Shown here: positions 26,354-35,247 of the stretch, piece after piece
Layout of the letters: each line of letters begins with the position of its first letter
How positions within the stretch are numbered: position 1 is the stretch's first letter
NCBI RefSeq assembly: GCF_021560175.1
Contig: NZ_CP091110.1
Span: 1,540,001 to 1,604,000, forward strand
Length of the DNA stretch: 64,000 nucleotides
Source: Neobacillus drentensis
Lineage (GTDB): Bacteria; Bacillota; Bacilli; Bacillales; Cytobacillaceae
Direction: 5' to 3'
Made by a program: the position numbers and the translations under genes
The notes under the pieces: model-generated
What the model was told of the DNA's origin: nothing
What the model saw: only the letters and a program-made list of their open reading frames with translations
The model's database searches: none

Positions 26354-27235
26354 ATGAATTCTACAGTCATGAAAAAATCAATGTATTTATTTGTTTTGCC
26401 AGCATTGATTGTATATTTGACCTTTTGGATCTTTCCCATTATAAGACTTTTTCAATATAGTTTTACAGATTACAACGGGGTACAGCAGAATTTAAATTTT
26501 ATTGGTCTGAATAACTATATAAAAATATTCAAAGAGGGAATTGCGGGTTCATCCATATCAAATACTTTGATATATACTTTACTCTCAACCGTTCTCGGCA
26601 ATATTATTGCACTATGTCTAGCTTTTGTTTTGGACTCGAAAATTAAAGGATTAGGTTTTTATCGTACAGTAGCTTATATACCTACATTGTTTAGTACGAT
26701 TGTTGTGGGTTATATCTGGTCATATGTTTACATGCCGGACTCTGGTCTGCTTCCAACCGTATTATCTTGGTTTGGCATACACAGTGAAAATTTGAACATT
26801 CTTGGAAATTATAAGACTGCACTATATGGTATTACCGCGGTTGATATTTGGAAAACCGTTGGTACCAGTACAATAATATTCCTTGCAGGACTGCAGACTG
26901 TTCCACAAGAATTGCTGGAAGCTGGAAAAATTGACGGTGCGAATGGTTGGCAATTAACAAGATTTGTTCGTTTGCCTTTATTAGCTACATCTATTACCAT
27001 CAACGTTACTTTAAGTATCATCAATGGTCTTAAAGCCTTCGATTATTCTTTTATTATGACAAACGGCGGCCCAGGCAGGTCGACTAGTACATTAGTTTAC
27101 GATATTTTTAGAATGGCATTTACAGAAGGACAGTATGGTAAGGCTGCAGCATTGGCAGTAGTATCCTTTGCCATCATAATAGCCATAACTGTATTCCTCG
27201 TGACGAAATTAAATAAGAGGGAGGTAAATGTATGA
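26354..27235 (+). CDS. Sugar ABC permease, MalF/UgpA type, second importer
   Basis: This 293-residue membrane protein has six predicted segments and the EAA loop ELLEAGKIDGANGWQLTRFV. The region NGGPGRSTSTLVYDIFR near residue 240 is typical of the MalF/UgpA/MsmF group. AAAGGAAT precedes ATG 26354. Its stop TGA overlaps the ATG of the next permease, showing translational coupling. It should form a heterodimer with that protein and receive sugar from the lipoprotein at 24932-26257. No ATPase gene is linked. Confidence 0.9.
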   Translation: MNSTVMKKSMYLFVLPALIVYLTFWIFPIIRLFQYSFTDYNGVQQNLNFIGLNNYIKIFKEGIAGSSISNTLIYTLLSTVLGNIIALCLAFVLDSKIKGLGFYRTVAYIPTLFSTIVVGYIWSYVYMPDSGLLPTVLSWFGIHSENLNILGNYKTALYGITAVDIWKTVGTSTIIFLAGLQTVPQELLEAGKIDGANGWQLTRFVRLPLLATSITINVTLSIINGLKAFDYSFIMTNGGPGRSTSTLVYDIFRMAFTEGQYGKAAALAVVSFAIIIAITVFLVTKLNKREVNV

Positions 27236-28131
27236 TGAGTAAGTCAGCTGTTCAAAGTACTTCTTATGATATGGTCATTAAACAGAATGTTGTTAAGAAA
27301 AGAAAGTCATTAGTCAAACAAATTTGTTACCAATTAGGAATTACAATCCTAATGTTTTTAAATCTATTACCACTATTAATCGCTCTTTCAAGTTCATTAC
27401 GGACACCAGATAATATGACGAATCCATTAAATTTATTTTCACAATTTAGCCTGGAAAGTTACAAGAATGCTTTTGAGCGCATGCATTTTCTTCAAGCATT
27501 GATGAATAGTGTTCTGTTAACAGGAGTTTCCGTTATTGTAGTGGTGATTTTTACATCTATGGCAGCCTATCCAGTTGCAAGAATGAATACTCGGTTGAGT
27601 AAGTTTTTATATATCTTTTTTCTTGCTGGGCTAGTTGTTCCGAGTCAGATGGTTATCATTCCAATCGTTAAAACATTCAATGCATTAAGTATTCCTAGTG
27701 GACAGTTAACATCGATTATCATGTTTATCACGTGTAGTATCCCTTTTTCTTCATTTTTATACTCTGGCTTTATTAAAAGCAGTGTCCCAATTGAAATAGA
27801 GGAGTCAGCTCTTTTAGATGGAGCGGGTTTATTTCGAAGGTTTTGGCAGATCGTGTTTCCACTGTTACTACCTGTTACAGTTTCTGTGGTCATTACTCAG
27901 GGGGTATGGATTTGGAATGATTATTTTTTTAACATGATTTTTATCAACAAGGCAGATTTAACGCCATTACCACTAGCCATGTTGGGCTTTATGGGTGACC
28001 AAACAAACCCAACTGCTTGGAATGTTCTCTTCGCAGCATGTTTCCTTTGTGCTTTACCACTTTTAGTTATCTTTGCCTTTTTGCAAAAGTTCTTTATTAA
28101 AGGTTTAGCTGTAGGTTCCGTGAAGGGTTGA
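27232..28131 (+). CDS. Sugar ABC permease, MalG/UgpE type, second importer
   Basis: This 299-residue partner permease has a cytosolic N-terminus of about 35 residues and six membrane segments. The EAA loop EESALLDGAGLFRRFWQIVFP and the C-terminus FFIKGLAVGSVKG are characteristic. Two start codons are adjacent (ATG 27232 and ATG 27235), both served by GGGAGG at about 27219-27224. The gene is the last of this plus-strand operon and ends at a terminator shared with the convergent kinase gene. Confidence 0.9.
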   Translation: MMSKSAVQSTSYDMVIKQNVVKKRKSLVKQICYQLGITILMFLNLLPLLIALSSSLRTPDNMTNPLNLFSQFSLESYKNAFERMHFLQALMNSVLLTGVSVIVVVIFTSMAAYPVARMNTRLSKFLYIFFLAGLVVPSQMVIIPIVKTFNALSIPSGQLTSIIMFITCSIPFSSFLYSGFIKSSVPIEIEESALLDGAGLFRRFWQIVFPLLLPVTVSVVITQGVWIWNDYFFNMIFINKADLTPLPLAMLGFMGDQTNPTAWNVLFAACFLCALPLLVIFAFLQKFFIKGLAVGSVKG

Positions 28132-28171
28132 TTTGACGATATGAAAAGTAATTTAATAAACAACTTAATTG

Positions 28172-28207
28172 AAAAAAACGGACCATAGACAGATTGGTCC
28201 GTTTTTT
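28172..28207. terminator. Bidirectional terminator
   Basis: AAAAAACGGACCA and TGGTCCGTTTTTT form a perfect stem between the convergent permease and kinase genes. The kinase stop codon overlaps the last bases of the T run. Confidence 0.9.
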
Positions 28208-30017
28208 AGCTTATGTTTTTATTAATCTTTGGAACACATAGTTTAATGGTTGTACCTTTATTTACTTCACTTTCAACAGTTAACCCATATTCCAAACCAT
28301 AATAAAGTCCAATCCTGGAATGCACATTCTTTAGACCGATGCTTTGTTTGTTTCTTCTCCCAAGCTCTGTAAATTTAGGTTGTTCCTGTAATGATTTTTT
28401 TATTTTATTTAATTTTTCACTATCCATACCAACCCCATCATCTGCTATTTCAAAGACAATTCGATTATTGTTCCCTTCATATGCCCTTAAAGTAATGCTA
28501 CCTTTCATTCTTTTGCTTTCAAGTGCGTGAAGGATTGAATTCTCAATTATTGGCTGGAGAATTAGTTTGAGAATTTGATAAGTGTAAATCTCAGTTGGAA
28601 TTTCAAGTTTAAAATCTATACTATTGTCATATCGGATATTTTGAATAGTTATATAATTATTTACATGATTAAGTTCATCTGTAACATTAACTAATTCACT
28701 GTCTGTTTTAATGCTATATCTGAACATATCACCAAGGGCTTTCGTCATTATCGATATACTTTCAACCTCTTCAATCTCCGCAATACTATTGATAGATTCC
28801 AGTGTATTATACAGAAAATGTGAATTGATTTGGGCCTCTAATGATTTCATTTGTGAGTCTAACGTCATCAATTTATTTTGATAACTTTCTTTTATATACC
28901 TGTTTATCGCTTCAATCATATTGTTATATTCGGTATAAAGGATTCCGACCTCATCTTTGCGTTGCAGGTATTTATTAGTAGAAATAGGTTTCAGTTGTTT
29001 GTTTGTACGCATAATTCTACTTAGCTCAATCGTCGGTCGTGTAAGTTGGTTTGATAGGACCATGGAAAGCAAAATAAAGATTACTGCACAAGTTATCGAA
29101 ATGTAGATGATTAGTTTCTCCGAAAGGTTGTACGGTTTATATAATTCATTGATAGGGATGGAAGCAACAATATCCCAATCATTATCCGGAAATGATTTTA
29201 TTACTGTTAGATTCCCATTTTTAACTTCTTCTTTATTACCTAGGGAGTTATTTGAAATTTTGCTTTTCAAGTAGTCAGGCAAGGGTTTTCCAATACTGCT
29301 CATCCTGTTATCATAAATGATATTTCCTGTGTCATTTACTAAATAAAGATTGGTCATATTTGGGATGATATCGTTATCTAGGGCTTTGAAAATTTTAATG
29401 TCACAATCCAGCATTAAAACCCCAAGTAATTTATGTGAATTGAAATCGTAGATTGCTCGAGCAAATGTGACAGAAGGCTGGGCATTAATTATAAAAGACT
29501 TTGTTGATACATTACCTACATAAAGTCCACCTTTCTTTTGAAGTGTTTGTTTATACCAAACATCATTGAATGGGACATAGCCAAAGTGTAGATCCGTATT
29601 GTTGTTAGTGTAACTAATTGAATTTCCATCAGGAAGGAATAGATAGATCCCATTAATATAGTCGTTGCTTAGTATCAAATTATTAAAGAAAAACTGCATG
29701 TCCCTTCTTGCAAGATATATATCGTAGGGACCGACTTCTTTATTGTTAATCAATTTGTACAATTGGTCAGCAACCGTGGGGGATCCAGGGACTGTTGAGA
29801 ATTGTTGAAATGTTAATGTTATCCGGTTAATATTTTGATAGATACCGTCGATTTTTTCTAATGAATTACTTATTGTATTTGAGGTAACGACAGATACTTG
29901 TTGATTTACAAGCTTAGTATAGCTTCTGTAAGAGTTAATTGTAACGATAATAATAGGAATAATAGAAATCACAATGAATACAAGGAACATTTTTGTTCGT
30001 GTTGTAAGAGAATTCAT
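28206..30017 (-). CDS. YesM-family sensor histidine kinase, second system
   Basis: This 603-residue kinase has a first membrane segment at about residues 10-30, a long extracellular Cache-like sensor region (about 35-295), a second membrane segment (about 300-320), HAMP, and the His_kinase/HATPase pair. The phosphoacceptor motif reads AQINSHFLYNTLESI, with Ser where most relatives have Pro before the His. The ATP-binding segments ILQPIIENSILHALES, DDGVGM and IGLKNVHSRIGLYYG are intact. GGAGG lies seven bases before the ATG. Unlike the other three systems, the regulator gene comes first and a terminator separates the two. The kinase therefore probably has its own promoter in 30018-30085. Confidence 0.9.
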   Translation of the reverse strand: MNSLTTRTKMFLVFIVISIIPIIIVTINSYRSYTKLVNQQVSVVTSNTISNSLEKIDGIYQNINRITLTFQQFSTVPGSPTVADQLYKLINNKEVGPYDIYLARRDMQFFFNNLILSNDYINGIYLFLPDGNSISYTNNNTDLHFGYVPFNDVWYKQTLQKKGGLYVGNVSTKSFIINAQPSVTFARAIYDFNSHKLLGVLMLDCDIKIFKALDNDIIPNMTNLYLVNDTGNIIYDNRMSSIGKPLPDYLKSKISNNSLGNKEEVKNGNLTVIKSFPDNDWDIVASIPINELYKPYNLSEKLIIYISITCAVIFILLSMVLSNQLTRPTIELSRIMRTNKQLKPISTNKYLQRKDEVGILYTEYNNMIEAINRYIKESYQNKLMTLDSQMKSLEAQINSHFLYNTLESINSIAEIEEVESISIMTKALGDMFRYSIKTDSELVNVTDELNHVNNYITIQNIRYDNSIDFKLEIPTEIYTYQILKLILQPIIENSILHALESKRMKGSITLRAYEGNNNRIVFEIADDGVGMDSEKLNKIKKSLQEQPKFTELGRRNKQSIGLKNVHSRIGLYYGLEYGLTVESEVNKGTTIKLCVPKINKNIS

Positions 30018-30085
30018 GGTTAGCCTCCAAAAGAATATACCAAAATAAAGTATATAGTAATCATTTTAGAAAATAATAGGAGAAT

Positions 30086-30121
30086 TAAAAAGAGATAGCC
30101 AGTATTCCGGCTATCTCTTTT
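30086..30121 (-). terminator. Terminator after the second YesN-like gene
   Basis: AAAAAGAGATAGCC and GGCTATCTCTTTTT form a perfect stem at the stop of the regulator, with a T run on both strands. It uncouples regulator and kinase transcription. Confidence 0.85.
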
Positions 30122-31676
30122 ACATCATTCGATACTCTTCCGGGGTGTAACCGGTCACCTTTTTAAAAACTCTGAAAAAGTATTTCGTATTATCATAACC
30201 TAATGTTTTTGCAATTTTATAGACTTTATCTGAGGAACTTTTTAACAGGTGCTTAGCTTTTTCAATCCTTATTCTATTGACAAAATCATTAAAATTTTCA
30301 CCAGTTTTTTCTTTAAACAAGTAACTGCAGTAACTTGGATTGATAAAGAACAACGTAGCTATTTTATTAAGCGTAATTTCCTTATTGTAGTTTTTTATAA
30401 TATACGTTTTTATATTGTCAATGAGGTTTTCCGAACCATAAATATTCTTTTCTCGAAACACTTCAGTTAAGCTAGGTAAAACTTGGAAAAAGTATGATTT
30501 AATTGACTCAATGTCAAATACTGTTTCCAGCATGGAATCAAAGCTAGAGGAAGGAGAATCTTTCGTTATCGTGTCAAAGTAGTTTGAAAGCATATTTCTT
30601 ACTTCATGGATTAGATCATTACATAAATTCTTTAAAGATAAAATAGTCAAGGAAGGTATTTCGCATATAAAGTTAAAGTAATCAGTAGTAAGTTCAAGAA
30701 CCTTGTCGGAGTGGCCTGACTCAATGTGAAAAAGCAATTCATCGGTTTTTTCCCAATTTGCAATTTCAAATGTCGTTTGTCCTTCCTTGTAAAATAATAT
30801 GTTATTTATGTCCGTAGCTAATCTATTATTTAATGCAGAAATTGTTTCTGTATACGCCTCATTTAACTGTAATAATGTCTTTTTTGTTTTGCTGATTCCT
30901 AGATATAGACTGTCTTTAGGAATCACATTGCTAATACTTTCGTAAAGCAGATCGCTTTTCAATGATATAAATTGTTGAAGATCTCTGACATTCTTTTCAT
31001 AGTATAAAAGAAAGAAATATATATTATCACTATGGGTATTTTGTATGTTAATAAAACCGTTAGTCCTTATGTTTTGAATTAGTACTGAATCATTTAGATA
31101 ATCAACGAGACTGATAGTTGAATAAAGTGTAAACAATATAAATTGGTGACTTTCATCAAAGTTTTGAAATTTGGTAGATTTCGGCTCAAAATTTTTCGAG
31201 ATACCTAAGATTATATTATTTAAAATTTGTAAGTCAGACTGGTATTTTATCTCTTCCTTTTCCGTCTCAGTTGTTTCCAACTTTTGTTGATAGGCGCGTT
31301 CCTGGTCAATCAAGTTTATGGCTTTTTGTAAGGCTGAATGGATTTCTTCACGATTGAAAGGTTTTAATAAGTAACCGACAACTTTTGCGGAGATGGCTTC
31401 TTGCATATATTCAAAATCACTGTAGCCGCTTATGACAATAATCTTTTTTTCAGGGAAATTATTTTGAAGTGTTTTTAAAAGAATTTTTCCGTCCATTTCT
31501 GGCATTCTCATATCAGTAAATATAATATCAGGATTTACTTTTTGAATTAATTCCAAGGCATCGATGCCATTGTCCGCCTCACCAACAAATTTAGCTTCCT
31601 CTGAAAACGCTTTTAATTTTTTTAACATTCCTCTCCTAATTAGAGGTTCATCGTCTATGATGATATAGGTGTACAT
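30120..31676 (-). CDS. YesN-family response regulator, second system
   Basis: This 518-residue regulator has a receiver domain (YIIIDDEPLIRRG, Asp55 in IIFTDMRMPEMDG, LLKPFN), a long linker region and a C-terminal AraC-type DNA-binding domain (YCSYLFKEKTGENFNDFV, KIAKTLGYDNTKYFFRVFKKVTGYTPEEYR). I chose ATG at 31674-31676 because AAAGGGG lies eight bases upstream; an in-frame TTG at 31700 lacks such a site. It is divergent from the YesL/GH78 operon, and the intergenic region holds a 21-bp-phased direct repeat it may bind. The adjacent kinase gene downstream is the likely partner. Confidence 0.9.
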   Translation of the reverse strand: MYTYIIIDDEPLIRRGMLKKLKAFSEEAKFVGEADNGIDALELIQKVNPDIIFTDMRMPEMDGKILLKTLQNNFPEKKIIVISGYSDFEYMQEAISAKVVGYLLKPFNREEIHSALQKAINLIDQERAYQQKLETTETEKEEIKYQSDLQILNNIILGISKNFEPKSTKFQNFDESHQFILFTLYSTISLVDYLNDSVLIQNIRTNGFINIQNTHSDNIYFFLLYYEKNVRDLQQFISLKSDLLYESISNVIPKDSLYLGISKTKKTLLQLNEAYTETISALNNRLATDINNILFYKEGQTTFEIANWEKTDELLFHIESGHSDKVLELTTDYFNFICEIPSLTILSLKNLCNDLIHEVRNMLSNYFDTITKDSPSSSFDSMLETVFDIESIKSYFFQVLPSLTEVFREKNIYGSENLIDNIKTYIIKNYNKEITLNKIATLFFINPSYCSYLFKEKTGENFNDFVNRIRIEKAKHLLKSSSDKVYKIAKTLGYDNTKYFFRVFKKVTGYTPEEYRMM

Positions 31677-31727
31677 GGAATCAACCCCTTTGTTTATCAA
31701 TCACAATCAGTCTATTATAACTACCTA

Positions 31728-31780
31728 AAAATAATATACTCTAAAGACAAAATAAAGTACACTGCCAAAAACGTTATAAT
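31728..31780 (+). promoter_or_regulatory. Direct-repeat element and -10 box before the second YesL-like gene
   Basis: AAAATAATATACTCT at 31728-31742 and AAAATAAAGTACACT at 31749-31763 share most positions and start 21 bp apart. TATAAT at 31775-31780 follows. The second copy covers the -35 position. The layout parallels the operators at 3859 and 5596 but with a different motif, as expected for another YesN-type regulator. Confidence 0.5.
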
Positions 31781-31850
31781 TTTATTAGGAACATTAACAA
31801 ATTAGGAAAGAGCTATGTCTAGTTTCAAAAAGATGGAGGGTGGTACAACG

Positions 31851-32456
31851 ATGTTGTCTACAGAAGGCCTTTTATATCGTATCTGTATTTGGATTTATCA
31901 CGTCACACTTTTAAACTTTCTATTTCTAATTACCTGTATACCAATAATTACAATATTTCCTTCTTTAGCGGCTGCTTTTGCGGTTTCGAGACAATGGATA
32001 AAAAAGAATGATCCACCTATCATTTCAACTTACTTTATATTATTTAAAGAAAATTTTAGACAAAGTATGATAGTGGGTATCTTTATCATGATATTTGGTT
32101 TATTACTTTATGCCGATTTTCATATTATCATTCAACTGCACTCGACCGTAAAATTAGCTTTATATTTGTTTTTTTGTTTCATGATGGTTTTCTACGTAGC
32201 TATCATTTTACACGTGTTTCCGTTAATGGTTAATGGCTTTTATTCAAGTAAACAGTTACTGGTGAATGCTCTTAAATTTAGCTTTTATAAATTCCACTTA
32301 ACTCTATTAAATATGATTTGTATTTATATGTTATTTTTTATTGCCTATAAGTTTCCTGTAATATTCGTCTTCTTTTTTTCTAGCATTTGTATATTCCTTA
32401 CTTATTGGCATATAAATAAGAAATTTGTCATTTTGGAAGCTTTGCAGAAAAATTGA
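31851..32456 (+). CDS. YesL-like DUF624 membrane protein, second copy
   Basis: This 201-residue membrane protein has about five hydrophobic segments and the FPSLAAAFAVSRQWIKKNDPP segment of the DUF624 family. ATG 31851 is favoured by GGAGGGTGG seven bases upstream; ATG 31815 has a weaker GGAAAGAG site. It heads the operon of two GH78-family proteins and is divergent from the second YesM/YesN pair. Its biochemical role is unknown, and the constant association with these systems in this window suggests an accessory role in uptake or sensing. Confidence 0.83.
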   Translation: MLSTEGLLYRICIWIYHVTLLNFLFLITCIPIITIFPSLAAAFAVSRQWIKKNDPPIISTYFILFKENFRQSMIVGIFIMIFGLLLYADFHIIIQLHSTVKLALYLFFCFMMVFYVAIILHVFPLMVNGFYSSKQLLVNALKFSFYKFHLTLLNMICIYMLFFIAYKFPVIFVFFFSSICIFLTYWHINKKFVILEALQKN

Positions 32457-32500
32457 TGTCCATAAAATAGATTCATTCTTACAATGGGAGGTAGTATAGC

Positions 32501-35212
32501 ATGCTAAAACTGAAAACGCTGACATGTGAATACAGAGATTTATTATTGGGGACGGATCTTTCTCATCCGAGGTTTTCCTGGAAACTAATTTCTGATAAAA
32601 ATCATACGATGCAGGAATTCTACCAAATTCAAGTCTCTTTAATGGAGAATAGATTTGAGTACCCAATTTGGGATACAGGAAAATATAAATCAGAGGAATC
32701 TATTCATATCCCTTATACGGGACCTGATTTAAATCCCAAAACTCGTTATTATTATCGTGTTCGTGTTTGGGATAATTATGGATGTGAGTCAGAATGGAGC
32801 AACATGCACTGGTTCGAAACCGGGTTAATGTCATCAGATAATTGGCAAGCAAAATGGATTTCTCCCGACCCTAATTTCTTTGAACTAGACTCAAAACCTA
32901 TAACAGTATTCCGAAAACCATTTCAGATTGAAAAAAAGGTCCTGTCCGCTCGAATTTATGCAACAGCTGCCGGGCTATATGATCTTTACCTGAACAATGA
33001 AAAGATTGGAGATGATCTCTTCGCACCTGGTTGGAGCAGCTATAAACATCGTCACCAATACCAGACTTATGATATTACTGACAAGTTGTCCCTTGGTGAA
33101 TTTGTTATCGGTGCCATGGTCGCAGATGGTTGGTACAAAGGAGAATTAACCTGGCTTTCAAAAAGAAATATCTATGGTAAGGAACGAGCGCTTCTTTTGC
33201 AATTACACATTGTATTTGAGGATGGAACAGAAGAGGTGGTAGTAACGGATGCAACATGGAAAGCATCGACTGGTCCGATTCTGTTATCAGAGTTTTATAC
33301 GGGTGAAACGTATGATGCACGATTAGAGATAAGGGATTTTCTAAATGAGGATTATTCAGTATGGAAAAAGGCAACTATTTGTGATCTTCCATTTAACCAA
33401 CTTGTTGCCCAAGAAAACTGGCCAACAAAAGTAACGGAAATCATTACTCCTACTGCGGTTATTAAAACTCCTAACGGCGAAACCGTCCTCGATATGGGGC
33501 AAAATATGGTCGGAAGAGTTCGGATGACTGTTAACATACCGACAGGCGAAAAGCTTGTTTTATACCATGCTGAAGTATTGGATAAAGAAGGAAATTTCTA
33601 TACAGGTAATTTACGTAAGGCTAAGCAAAAGGTTGAATACATTTCCAACGGTAGTGGTCCAGTTTCATATGCAGCCCATTTTACCTTTCAAGGCTTTCGT
33701 TATGTCAAAGTAGAAGGTATTGATACCTTATCTGAGCAAGAATTGTTAAACTCCTTTGTTGGAGAGGTTATTCATACTGATATGCCACGAACAGGGTATT
33801 TTGAGAGCTCAAATGAACTAGTCAATAAATTGTATAACAACATTCTCTGGGGGCAAAGAGGAAACTTTGTCGACGTCCCAACCGATTGTCCGCAACGTGA
33901 TGAGCGTCTCGGATGGACGGGAGATGCACAAATTTTTATCCGAACGGCAGCTTACAACTATCAAGTAGCCCCTTTTTTTACCAAATGGGTTAGAGATCTA
34001 AAAAGCGATCAAACGGCAAATGGAACTGTTCCATTTGTAATCCCTGACGTTTTAGAAGACTACATTTCCGGTATGTGGGGGGATTATAATTTTACTTCTT
34101 CAGCATGGGGAGATGCTGTAACCATTTGCCCTTGGACTTTATATCGCACGTTTGGCGATAAAAGATTACTAGAGGAACAATATGAAAGTATGAAAGCTTG
34201 GGTTGACTATATTCGAGCCCAGGGAGCCAATCCATATCTTTGGAATACAGGATTTCATTTCGGTGACTGGCTGGCGCTTGATGCGGAAGTAGATTCTTAT
34301 TTTGGAGCTACACCTGAACAATTAGTAGCAACCGCCTACTACGCTTATTCCACTCGAATCGTAAGAGATGCTGCACAAGTCTTACATATAGCGGAAGATG
34401 TTAGAAAATATGATCAGCTTTTAGGTGGAATTATTCAGGAATTTCAAAGAACTTTTATTTCAACAGAAGGAAAAATGAAAGCGAATACCCAAACAGCACA
34501 TATCCTCCCATTGGTATTTAATCTAATAGATGGGAAGGTTCGTGAACAAGTAGCTGCAGACTTAAATCAATTGATAAAAGATAACAACTATCATTTATCA
34601 ACAGGCTTTGTTGGAACACCTTATTTGTGTATTGCTTTATCAGAAAATGGCTACCATGAAACCGCTCTTCGTTTACTCTTACAGGAAAGCTATCCTTCTT
34701 GGTTATTTTCTGTTTTACAAGGTGCCACTACGATTTGGGAACATTGGGATGGTATCAAACAAGATGGGTCTTTCTGGAGTGACGATATGAATTCCTTTAA
34801 TCATTACGCTTATGGGGCAATAGGGGAATGGCTGTACCGATATGTAGCTGGGATTGATCTTAAAGAAGCTGGCTATAGAAAAATAAAAATCCAGCCACAT
34901 ATTTCTGATTATGGTCTGTCTTCGGTAAAATCTTCATTGGAATCTCCTTATGGAACGATTCTTTGCTCCTGGGAAAGGAAAGAAGAAATCACCAATATAA
35001 ATGTGGAGATACCTGTAAACTCAAAAGCCGAGATTTTGTTAAAGGATATTAGTAAAGATAAGATAACAGTTCAAACTCTCACTCCGGATGAAGAGAATAT
35101 TTTGGTTTCAGACACACTAGATGGTTTAGTTTATTTAGTAGGATCTGGTTGTTACACCTTCCAGCTCAAAATGGGAGATTTGCCCTCACAGTTGCAAAGT
35201 GCAACAAAATGA
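32501..35212 (+). CDS. GH78 alpha-L-rhamnosidase, cytosolic
   Basis: This 903-residue enzyme has no signal peptide. It shows the full GH78 layout: N-terminal beta domain (LNPKTRYYYRVRVWDN), Bac_rhamnosid_N domain (YKHRHQYQTYDITDKL, VADGWYKGELTWL), a beta-sandwich with VLDMGQNMVGRVRM, and the helical barrel. The catalytic signature is DVPTDCPQRDERLGWTGD with Glu468 as likely acid, and TTIWEHWDG with a probable base. A final beta domain follows. It ends shortly after that domain and lacks the helical tail seen on the first rhamnosidase. GGGAGG precedes ATG 32501. It would release rhamnose from oligosaccharides imported by one of the neighbouring systems. Confidence 0.92.
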   Translation: MLKLKTLTCEYRDLLLGTDLSHPRFSWKLISDKNHTMQEFYQIQVSLMENRFEYPIWDTGKYKSEESIHIPYTGPDLNPKTRYYYRVRVWDNYGCESEWSNMHWFETGLMSSDNWQAKWISPDPNFFELDSKPITVFRKPFQIEKKVLSARIYATAAGLYDLYLNNEKIGDDLFAPGWSSYKHRHQYQTYDITDKLSLGEFVIGAMVADGWYKGELTWLSKRNIYGKERALLLQLHIVFEDGTEEVVVTDATWKASTGPILLSEFYTGETYDARLEIRDFLNEDYSVWKKATICDLPFNQLVAQENWPTKVTEIITPTAVIKTPNGETVLDMGQNMVGRVRMTVNIPTGEKLVLYHAEVLDKEGNFYTGNLRKAKQKVEYISNGSGPVSYAAHFTFQGFRYVKVEGIDTLSEQELLNSFVGEVIHTDMPRTGYFESSNELVNKLYNNILWGQRGNFVDVPTDCPQRDERLGWTGDAQIFIRTAAYNYQVAPFFTKWVRDLKSDQTANGTVPFVIPDVLEDYISGMWGDYNFTSSAWGDAVTICPWTLYRTFGDKRLLEEQYESMKAWVDYIRAQGANPYLWNTGFHFGDWLALDAEVDSYFGATPEQLVATAYYAYSTRIVRDAAQVLHIAEDVRKYDQLLGGIIQEFQRTFISTEGKMKANTQTAHILPLVFNLIDGKVREQVAADLNQLIKDNNYHLSTGFVGTPYLCIALSENGYHETALRLLLQESYPSWLFSVLQGATTIWEHWDGIKQDGSFWSDDMNSFNHYAYGAIGEWLYRYVAGIDLKEAGYRKIKIQPHISDYGLSSVKSSLESPYGTILCSWERKEEITNINVEIPVNSKAEILLKDISKDKITVQTLTPDEENILVSDTLDGLVYLVGSGCYTFQLKMGDLPSQLQSATK

Positions 35213-35247
35213 TAGTCTGAAACTCTTTAAGAATAGGGGATATCGGT

